From assembly GCA_905236145.1 (NCBI GenBank), contig CAJOOE010000087.1, forward strand, positions 1 to 7,248: a DNA stretch of 7,248 nt, in the 5' to 3' direction. Shown here one piece after another: positions 1 to 5,246 of this stretch (position 1 is its first letter; every line of letters begins with the position of its first letter). A program made the translations under genes and the position numbers. Source of the stretch: an uncultured Selenomonadaceae bacterium. Lineage in GTDB: Bacteria; Bacillota; Negativicutes; Selenomonadales; Selenomonadaceae. The notes under the pieces were generated by a model. It saw only the letters and a list, made by a program, of their open reading frames with translations. It was not told where the DNA came from and did no database searches.

Positions 1-410
1 ATCTTGTTGACGTAAGCCATGCGGGGAACGTTGTAACGTTCCGCCTGCCGCCAAACCGTTTCGGTCTGCGGCTCGACACCTCCGCGGGCGGTAAGAATTG
101 CAACCGCTCCGTCAAGTACACGCAGAGAACGTTCGACTTCAACCGTAAAATCGACGTGACCGGGCGTATCGATAATGTTTATTCTGTGACCTTTCCAGTG
201 ACAGGTTGTCGCTGCGGAAGTGATTGTAATTCCGCGTTCCTGCTCCTGTACCATCCAGTCCATCGTCGCCGCACCGTCATGAACTTCGCCGATCTTGTGA
301 TTGATACCGGTGTAAAAAAGTATACGTTCCGTTGTCGTCGTTTTGCCGGCATCGATATGAGCCATTATACCTATGTTGCGAGTTTTCTCCAACGAAAATT
401 CTCTTGACAC
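1..410 (-). CDS. fusA: Elongation factor G, N-terminal 136 codons (runs off the left edge)
   Basis: EF-G is the cytoplasmic GTPase that drives tRNA-mRNA translocation on the ribosome and, with RRF, ribosome recycling. The visible part is the start of the G domain. It shows the P-loop AHIDAGKT (residues 17-24), the switch I segment RGITIT (59-64), the G3 motif DTPGH (81-85, with the GTPase-activating His at 85), and the first residues of the G4 NKxD motif (VNK at 134-136, next codon begun as AT at the edge). The start is GTG at 410: it gives MSREFSLEKTRNIG, the family's usual N-terminus, and AAGGAG (complement of 422-427) lies 11 nt upstream. It is third in the rpsL-rpsG-fusA operon, 27 nt after the rpsG stop. 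Seen: the motifs. Known: classic str-operon order. Nothing looks damaged; the remaining four to five domains are outside the window. Confidence 0.97.
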   Translation of the reverse strand, partial: MSREFSLEKTRNIGIMAHIDAGKTTTTERILFYTGINHKIGEVHDGAATMDWMVQEQERGITITSAATTCHWKGHRINIIDTPGHVDFTVEVERSLRVLDGAVAILTARGGVEPQTETVWRQAERYNVPRMAYVNK

Positions 411-437
411 TTGAAAATTCTCTCCTTTAAAACTCGC

Positions 438-908
438 TTACCAACGATAGTGAGCAAACGCCTTGTTTGCCTCAGCCATCTTGTGTGTATCTTCCTTCTT
501 CTTTATGGACGCGCCGGTGTTGTTTGCTGCGTCCATGAGTTCTGCGGAAAGTCTTGCGTCCATTGTCTTTTCGCTGCGAAGTCTTGCATAATTTACAATC
601 CAGCGAATACCCAAAGTCTGCCGTCTTTCCGGACGAACTTCAACCGGGACTTGGTAGTTTGCACCGCCCACGCGACGGGCACGAACTTCCAAAACCGGCA
701 TTACATTTTTCAATGCCGTTTCAAAGACTTCCAGCGGATCTTTGCCGGTTTTTTCGCGAATCGTGTCGAATGCGTCATAAACAACTTTTTGAGCGACGCT
801 CTTTTTTCCGGAGAGCATAATTTTGTTTATGAATTTCGTTACGATCTTTGAATGATAAACCGGATCCGGCAGAACATCTCTTTTCGGCACGGAACCTTTT
901 CTCGGCAT
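438..908 (-). CDS. rpsG: 30S ribosomal protein S7
   Basis: S7 is a primary-binding protein that nucleates assembly of the 30S head by binding the 3' domain of 16S rRNA and contacts tRNA at the E site. The 156-residue product is full length for bacterial S7. It begins MPRKGSVPKRDVLPDPVY, contains the conserved segment RRVGGANYQVPVEVRPERR (about 77-95), and ends in the C-terminal helix rich in Lys/Ala (KMAEANKAFAHYRW). The ATG at 908 is preceded by GGAGG (complement of 917-921) with an 8-nt spacer. It lies 36 nt downstream of rpsL and 27 nt upstream of fusA, so the three are almost certainly co-transcribed. In E. coli S7 represses its own operon by binding the rpsL-rpsG spacer; here that spacer is short and I see no obvious mimic of the rRNA site. 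Confidence 0.98.
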   Translation of the reverse strand: MPRKGSVPKRDVLPDPVYHSKIVTKFINKIMLSGKKSVAQKVVYDAFDTIREKTGKDPLEVFETALKNVMPVLEVRARRVGGANYQVPVEVRPERRQTLGIRWIVNYARLRSEKTMDARLSAELMDAANNTGASIKKKEDTHKMAEANKAFAHYRW

Positions 909-944
909 TTCTGCTACCTCCCCATAATCACTTTTGCATTTCGA

Positions 945-1328
945 TTACTTTTTCTTGGCTTTTGCTTTCTTCGCACCGTATTTGGAACGCGACTGTTTGC
1001 GATCCTGAACGCCGGCGGTATCAAGCGAACCGCGAATGATATGGTAGCGAACGCCCGGCAGGTCTTTTACACGACCGCCGCGAATGAGGACGACGCTGTG
1101 TTCCTGCAGGTTGTGACCTATGCCCGGAATGTATGCCGTCACTTCGATGCTGTTCGTCAAACGAACACGGGCAACTTTACGGAGTGCGGAGTTCGGCTTT
1201 TTCGGTGTCGTCGTGTAGACACGAGTGCAAACTCCGCGTTTTTGAGGACATTCCTTCAATGCCGGAGCGGTTGATTTTTCCGTGACCTTCAAACGACCTT
1301 TTCTGACCAACTGATTTATCGTGGGCAT
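945..1328 (-). CDS. rpsL: 30S ribosomal protein S12
   Basis: S12 sits at the decoding centre and controls translational accuracy; it is the classic target of streptomycin-resistance mutations. The product is 127 residues, close to the usual 124-140. It has the PNSALRKVARVRLTN core (45-59), GHNLQEHSVVLIRGGRVKD (71-89) and a Lys-rich tail. The two lysines at which classical streptomycin resistance arises are unchanged (K43 in TPKKPN and K88 in GRVKDLPG), and the Asp that is beta-methylthiolated in some bacteria (D89) is present. The start is the ATG at 1328, giving MPTINQLVRKGR. AAGGAGGT (complement of 1335-1342) lies 6 nt upstream. An in-frame start 18 nt further up would translate through this ribosome binding site and is not credible. 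It is first in the operon, behind the promoter at 1382-1410. Confidence 0.98.
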   Translation of the reverse strand: MPTINQLVRKGRLKVTEKSTAPALKECPQKRGVCTRVYTTTPKKPNSALRKVARVRLTNSIEVTAYIPGIGHNLQEHSVVLIRGGRVKDLPGVRYHIIRGSLDTAGVQDRKQSRSKYGAKKAKAKKK

Positions 1329-1381
1329 ACGTCCACCTCCTTTCAAAAAAACTTTTCACTGTTATCCTTAAAACGGTTGCA

Positions 1382-1410
1382 ATATTAACACCGCAAAAAA
1401 ATCTTGTCAA
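1382..1410 (-). promoter_or_regulatory. Sigma-70-type promoter of the rpsL-rpsG-fusA operon
   Basis: On the minus strand a perfect -35 hexamer TTGACA (1405-1410) is followed by a 17-nt spacer and a -10-like TAATAT (1382-1387, 4 of 6 consensus bases). This places the likely transcription start near 1375, giving a 5' leader of roughly 47 nt before the rpsL ATG. An upstream A/T-rich stretch could act as an UP element. It lies just downstream of the terminator of the dxr-rseP operon, so the ribosomal operon here appears to be independently transcribed. Confidence 0.75.
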
Positions 1411-1511
1411 CATATTATTTCAATGCGAATTTCATTTACAACTTTTCCTGCCGGTTAAAAATCGTCGGAAAGTAATTGTGGAATCAGCCGGTCAGGCGGG
1501 AAGCGGAAATC

Positions 1512-1539
1512 AAAAAAATCCTCACCATGAAGGTGAGGA
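1512..1539 (-). terminator. Intrinsic terminator after rseP
   Basis: On the minus strand an 8-bp GC-rich stem (TCCTCACC / GGTGAGGA, 1532-1539 with 1519-1526) with a 5-nt loop is followed directly by seven U (1512-1518). It begins 8 nt after the rseP stop codon. This is a textbook Rho-independent terminator. It separates the dxr-rseP operon from the rpsL promoter. Confidence 0.9.
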
Positions 1540-1547
1540 GTGTCGAT

Positions 1548-2585
1548 TTATCTGAAAAATACTCTGACTATATCGTTTTTGGTCGCAAAGAGAGTAAGTG
1601 CGAGCAGAAGTCCTATTCCCAATCTCTGCGTATACATCGTCGCTTTTGTTCCGAGCGGTTTTCCTCTTACCGCCTCAAGAACCAATCCGACGAAGTGACC
1701 GCCGTCCAATGCCGGCACCGGGAGCAAATTTACAATGCCCAAGTTCAAACTCAACAGGGCGGCGAAATTCAGCAGAGGTACAAAGCCGCTCTCCGCAACC
1801 TGTCCCGCCATTTGAGCAATTCCTATCGGTCCCGCCAAATCGGCTTGAGCCGGTGCTTTGAAAATTTCCGCGATCATCAAGACCATCATCGTCAAAATTT
1901 CTCCGGTCCTGGTGGCGGCAAGCCGGGCGGAATCGGCAAGCGACTGCGGTACATAATCAATTTTACTCTGCACGCCGATTAACGCTTTTTGTTGTTTTTC
2001 GCTGTATTCCGGGACGAGTGAAGTTTCTTCCGTCACTCCGTTGCGTTCGTATTGCAAGACAATTTTTTGTTCCGGCTCAACGCTTTTCATATAACCGGTG
2101 AAGTCGTCCCAAGTGTCGATTTTCTTTCCGTCGATACTCAAAATTTTGTCGCCGGCCAGAAGTCCCGCCGATTGAGCGGGGCTGTTTTCCGTAATCGCCG
2201 CGAGAACCGGATCTTTCGCATGCGTGGGAATACCGATCGTCGAAAAAATTCCGAAGAACAGGACAACCGGCAAAACAAAATTCATCATGGAGCCGGCAAG
2301 TATTACGATCATTCGCGAAAGTACCGGCTTTTCACAATAGCCGCGTTCGCCCGCCGTATTTTCCGCAGGATCCATTCCGGCAATATCGTTGAAACCTCCG
2401 AGCGGTATTGCACGAATCGAATAGACCGTTTCGCCGCGTTTGAAACTTACCAGCTTGGGACCGAAACCGATTGCAAATTCGTCTACCCTCATTCCGGTCA
2501 ATTTAGCCGTTATAAAGTGTCCGAATTCGTGAACCAGTACGAGCAGTCCGAAAACGAACACCGCTGCCGCTACAGTCAATATCAA
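1548..2585 (-). CDS. rseP: Site-2 intramembrane metalloprotease, RseP/RasP type (M50)
   Basis: This is a membrane zinc protease of family M50B that cuts transmembrane helices of substrates such as anti-sigma factors and signal-peptide remnants. The HExxH zinc site is HEFGH (residues 19-23) in the first membrane helix. The third zinc ligand is expected at D294 in NLLPVPALDGGHF. Hydrophobic segments lie near 1-24, 91-118, 270-292 and 325-342, with a weaker one near 226-243. A single PDZ domain spans about 125-195 (NSPAQSAGLLAGDKILSIDG), as in RasP-type proteins, whereas E. coli RseP has two. At 345 residues it is complete. The start is TTG at 2585, fixed by GGGAGG (complement of 2595-2600) 9 nt upstream; a second TTG two codons later is too far from it. 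It follows dxr by 6 nt and ends at a strong terminator. The substrate cannot be told from sequence. Confidence 0.95.
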   Translation of the reverse strand: MILTVAAAVFVFGLLVLVHEFGHFITAKLTGMRVDEFAIGFGPKLVSFKRGETVYSIRAIPLGGFNDIAGMDPAENTAGERGYCEKPVLSRMIVILAGSMMNFVLPVVLFFGIFSTIGIPTHAKDPVLAAITENSPAQSAGLLAGDKILSIDGKKIDTWDDFTGYMKSVEPEQKIVLQYERNGVTEETSLVPEYSEKQQKALIGVQSKIDYVPQSLADSARLAATRTGEILTMMVLMIAEIFKAPAQADLAGPIGIAQMAGQVAESGFVPLLNFAALLSLNLGIVNLLPVPALDGGHFVGLVLEAVRGKPLGTKATMYTQRLGIGLLLALTLFATKNDIVRVFFR

Positions 2586-2591
2586 AGTAAA

Positions 2592-3761
2592 TTACCTCCC
2601 GTTGTTTTCGATAAAATCGCGGGACAATTTGCGAATTTTCAAATCTTCCTCAATCAACATTTCGAGAGTCGGATTTTGCTTTACTTCGCATTTCATCATT
2701 GCGTTTTCGATTATATCATATATTTTCGTAAATTTTATGAAACCTTTCAAAAATGCCGCGACCGCAACTTCATTTGCCGCATTGAATACACAGGGCATGG
2801 TGCCGCCGGTACGTCCGGCATCGAAGGCAAATTTCAAGCCGCGAAAAGTTTCAAAGTCCGGCTCCTCAAAAGTAAGATCCCGCATTTTCCAAAAATCCAA
2901 ACTCTTTATCGGTGACTTCATTCTTTCCGGGTAAGTCAAAGCGTATTGAATCGGTAAACGCATATCCGGCTCGGCAAGTTGAGCGATAACGGAGCCGTCG
3001 CAAAATTCTATCATGGAATGTATTACGCTTTGCGGGTGTACGACGACTTGAATTTGATCATATTCCACGCCGTAAAGCCTTTTTGCCTCAATGACTTCAA
3101 GACCTTTGTTGACAAGGGACGCGGAATCGACGGTAATTTTTTTACCCATATTCCAAGTCGGGTGAGCCAAAACTTCATTGACCGTCGCGTCTTTTATATC
3201 TTCAAATTTTTTGCCGCGAAAAGGGCCGCCGGATGCGGTGAGCAGAAGTTTTTTTATCGACTTCGGATTTTCGCCCCGAAGGCACTGAAAAAATGCTCCG
3301 TGTTCGCTGTCAACCGGCAAAATTTTTACTTTATATTCTTCGGCAAGTTTCATCACGATTTCGCCGGCGACAACCAAAGTTTCTTTGTTTGCAAGTGCAA
3401 TGTTTTTTCCGCACTTTATCGCCTCAATCGTCGGCTCCAACCCGGCAAAACCGCTCATGGAAGTCAAAACAATTTCGGAATCGGGAAAAGTCGCACAGTC
3501 GATAAACGCCCGGCGACCGCCGGCAATTTCGGTGCCGGGAAAATTTTTCTCCTTCAATCTCTTGTAAGCCGCCTCGTCAGCCAAAACAGCCAGAGCCGGT
3601 TTAAATTCTTCAATCTGCCGGGCAAAGAGTTCGTCGTTTGAATTTGCCGCCAAGACTGAAATTTTAAATTTGCCGGGCAAATTTCTCACAACGTCGAGTG
3701 CCTGAGTTCCGATTGAACCGGTTGATCCGAGTACAGATATATTTTTCAAAATTCCGGGCAT
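2592..3761 (-). CDS. dxr: 1-deoxy-D-xylulose 5-phosphate reductoisomerase
   Basis: Dxr converts DXP to 2-C-methyl-D-erythritol 4-phosphate using NADPH and a divalent metal: the committed step of the MEP isoprenoid pathway and the target of fosmidomycin. With the ATG at 3761 the protein has 389 residues, normal for the family. It shows the NADPH motif LGSTGSIG (11-18), NKE (125-127), the metal-binding Asp/Glu in PVDSEHGA (D151, E153), LTASGGPFR, HPTWNMGKKITVDSA, and the third metal ligand in NKGLEVIEA (E222). It is intact. The start is uncertain. The ATG at 3761 has only a weak GAAAG behind it. A TTG at 3749 would give MKNISVLGSTGSIG, nearer the family's usual N-terminus, with GGAG 12 nt away. 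A TTG at 3800 lacks a site and overlaps the predicted promoter. It is first of the dxr-rseP operon; frr, uppS and cdsA, which often precede it, are not here. Confidence 0.95.
   Translation of the reverse strand: MPGILKNISVLGSTGSIGTQALDVVRNLPGKFKISVLAANSNDELFARQIEEFKPALAVLADEAAYKRLKEKNFPGTEIAGGRRAFIDCATFPDSEIVLTSMSGFAGLEPTIEAIKCGKNIALANKETLVVAGEIVMKLAEEYKVKILPVDSEHGAFFQCLRGENPKSIKKLLLTASGGPFRGKKFEDIKDATVNEVLAHPTWNMGKKITVDSASLVNKGLEVIEAKRLYGVEYDQIQVVVHPQSVIHSMIEFCDGSVIAQLAEPDMRLPIQYALTYPERMKSPIKSLDFWKMRDLTFEEPDFETFRGLKFAFDAGRTGGTMPCVFNAANEVAVAAFLKGFIKFTKIYDIIENAMMKCEVKQNPTLEMLIEEDLKIRKLSRDFIENNGR
2595..2600 (-). promoter_or_regulatory. rseP ribosome binding site inside the end of dxr
   Basis: The minus-strand GGGAGG is formed by the last two sense codons of dxr (GGG AGG, Gly-Arg), immediately before its TAA stop (2592-2594). 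It stands 9 nt from the TTG start of rseP. Ribosomes finishing dxr therefore terminate on top of the rseP initiation region, which suggests translational coupling. It also decides the rseP start codon. Confidence 0.8.
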
Positions 3762-3799
3762 CTCCAATCTTTCAAAAATTTTCTTCTCCGTTTTCGGCA

Positions 3800-3828
3800 A
3801 CTTTACAATTTTTTTGCAAAAAAATCAA
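3800..3828 (-). promoter_or_regulatory. Candidate promoter of dxr-rseP
   Basis: On the minus strand TTGATT (3823-3828, 4 of 6 to the -35 consensus), a 17-nt spacer and TAAAGT (3800-3805, 4 of 6 to the -10 consensus) point to a start of transcription near 3793. That leaves a 30-45 nt leader before the ATG at 3761 or the TTG at 3749 and argues against translation from 3800. The region is A/T-rich, so chance matches are possible. Confidence 0.4.
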
Positions 3829-3857
3829 CACTTCCCCACGCCGCAGAATAAAAAAAT

Positions 3858-3886
3858 TTGCAACCGACAAAATAAAGGATTAAAAT
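3858..3886 (+). promoter_or_regulatory. Candidate promoter of the FliB-like gene
   Basis: On the plus strand TTGCAA (3858-3863, 4 of 6), a 17-nt spacer and TAAAAT (3881-3886, 5 of 6) predict a start near 3893, about 50 nt ahead of the likely translation start region of the FliB-like gene. It is divergent from the dxr promoter; the two -35 elements lie about 30 nt apart with their transcripts leading away from each other. Confidence 0.5.
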
Positions 3887-3942
3887 TAACCGCAACTTGT
3901 CCGAAAAAAATTTTTAATCGTGGGAGTGACTTTTTACGGAAT

Positions 3943-5174
3943 TTGAAAAAATATATTCCTGTTACGAACCGGATTACATAAAATATTTTCAATGCGACGG
4001 GAAAATTTGCGGGGCGAAATGTTGCAAAGGTTTTCAAGTGGACACGGACAGAAAAACGCATTTGAAATACAGGGGAATAAAAAATCAAGATTTGCGACGG
4101 AAAATTTTGGACTCGATGGTCTGGAATCCGGAGTCGGAAACTTACAGAATGAAACTTGAAGAAAATGCCGTCTGTCCCATGCTGGAAGAAGATTGCCTGT
4201 GTATGATTCAAAAAAATTTCGGCGAAGATTTTTTGTCGGATATTTGCTCGGAATTTCCGCGAAGAGTTTTTGTTTTGGGCGATTACACTTCAAGGACTTT
4301 GAGTTTGACCTGTCCCGTCGCCGCGAAACTTGCACTTTTAAACCCGGAGCCGATGAAGTTCAGGAGTACCCTGCTCAGGACAAAGAGGAGCGGTGCATTT
4401 TTTTACAAGAGTATTTCGGAAGTTCGCGGCAGGGAATTTTTGAAACCGTTGCAAATGCTCGGCGTGGAGATTTTGCAGAATAAAGTTTTCACGCTGAACG
4501 AAAGGCTTGCCGTACTCGGTTTCACTTTATCCATGACGGATTACAAATTGGACGATCCGCAATACAAAAATTTTTACGCACTTGCCGCAGAAATTCGCAC
4601 ACCGGAATTTTTGGCAAGAATGAAAAATAATTTCACGATGCTTGAATTTAACAAGGAATATTATTTGACTTTGATGTTTCGGCTGACGGAAAATCTTTTC
4701 ACAAAGGCGACTTTTTATTTTTCTGAGGAGCAGAGAAATTTTGCACAGTATGTCCCTCAGGCTTTCGGATTGACCGAAGAAACTTCAAAAAGTTTTGACG
4801 AACTTTTCCGCCTGTACGATGAAAATTTGGCGGCTTTGAATGAATTTGTAAAAAAACCTTACTCTCAACTCGTGGAAAATTATATGGTGCATACTTTTTT
4901 CGCGGGACTTTATCCGTGCAGGATACCGGGAAATCTGCTTGTAAATTTTTTCCTCTACGCGACGCTGTATAAATTTTTTGAATTTGTCCTGATGTGTATG
5001 GCGGGCGTTTTGCGGGAGAAATTGACGGTTGACGACATAATCGAATGGATAGGAAGATTTTCACACCGGACGGATCACGGCTCACTTTTTCAAGAAGTCA
5101 CGCTGGAATTTTTGGAGCCGTTCCTGCCGTATCCTTTGGGCTTGTTTATGTCGCTGACGGATTTTAAAAATTGA
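3943..5174 (+). CDS. FliB-family (flagellin lysine-N-methylase-like) Cys-rich protein, apparent 5' frameshift
   Basis: FliB methylates lysines of flagellin in Salmonella; homologues in Bacillota share a Cys-rich N-terminal region presumed to bind a metal cluster. The main frame is open from 3930 to the stop at 5174. It holds CX4CX3CC (Cys codons at 3993, 4008, 4020, 4023), followed by a second cluster, CPMLEEDCLCMIQKNFG then DICSEFPR (Cys codons at 4173, 4194, 4200, 4245), a family hallmark. The remaining roughly 300 residues are helical and hydrophobic in places, without motifs I recognise. The frame has no ATG, GTG or TTG before the GTG at 4038, which would cut off the first cluster. A TTG at 3943 in another frame (TTG AAA AAA TAT) would need one extra base at about 3946-3966, for example A6 to A7 at 3946-3951, to enter the main frame. 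No flagellar genes are visible, so the target is unknown; 'FliB-like' is a family call. Confidence 0.75.
3946..3951 (+). repeat. A6 run near the 5' frame break of the FliB-like gene
   Basis: Six A follow the TTG at 3943. Changing the run to seven A would join this start to the main frame and give an N-terminus beginning MKKIYSCYEPDYIKYF. An alternative single-base repair lies at about 3964-3967 (ACGAACC to ACGGAACC), giving MKKYIPVTEPDYIKYF. The sequence alone does not choose between them. Runs of six A are common in this DNA, so the run itself is not remarkable. Confidence 0.4.
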
Positions 5175-5177
5175 AGA

Positions 5178-5206
5178 TTGACGAAAAGATGATTTTGCGG
5201 TTAAAT
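5178..5206 (+). promoter_or_regulatory. Candidate promoter of the FkbM gene
   Basis: TTGACG (5178-5183, 5 of 6) starts 4 nt after the FliB-like stop codon. It is followed by a 17-nt spacer and TTAAAT (5201-5206, 4 of 6). A start near 5213 would give a leader of about 34 nt carrying the AAGGGAAG ribosome binding site. If real, the FkbM gene can be transcribed separately; no terminator is visible between the two genes, so read-through is also possible. An A6T8 tract (5217-5230) lies in the leader. Confidence 0.45.
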
Positions 5207-5246
5207 TTGCCGGAAGAAAAAATTTTTTTTGAAGGGAAGTAATTTT

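Noticed and set aside
411..851. Plus-strand ORF opposite rpsG
   Set aside because: It is antisense to a fully conserved S7 gene, has no recognisable family and no ribosome binding site; a mirror of S7 codon usage.
1329..1346. Upstream in-frame start giving S12 a MKGGGR extension
   Set aside because: It would translate through AAGGAGGT, the evident ribosome binding site of the standard MPTINQLV start at 1328.
2052..3641. Long plus-strand ORFs (2052-2915 and 2979-3641) opposite rseP and dxr
   Set aside because: Both lie opposite strongly conserved genes and have low-complexity, Phe/Arg/Asn-rich translations typical of antisense frames in A/T-rich coding DNA.
3762..3800. TTG at 3800 as the dxr start
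   Set aside because: No ribosome binding site, a 13-residue extension beyond the family norm, and overlap with the predicted -10 element.
3825..4335. Minus-strand ORFs overlapping the FliB-like 5' end
   Set aside because: They overlap the conserved Cys clusters coded on the plus strand and have no family resemblance or ribosome binding site.
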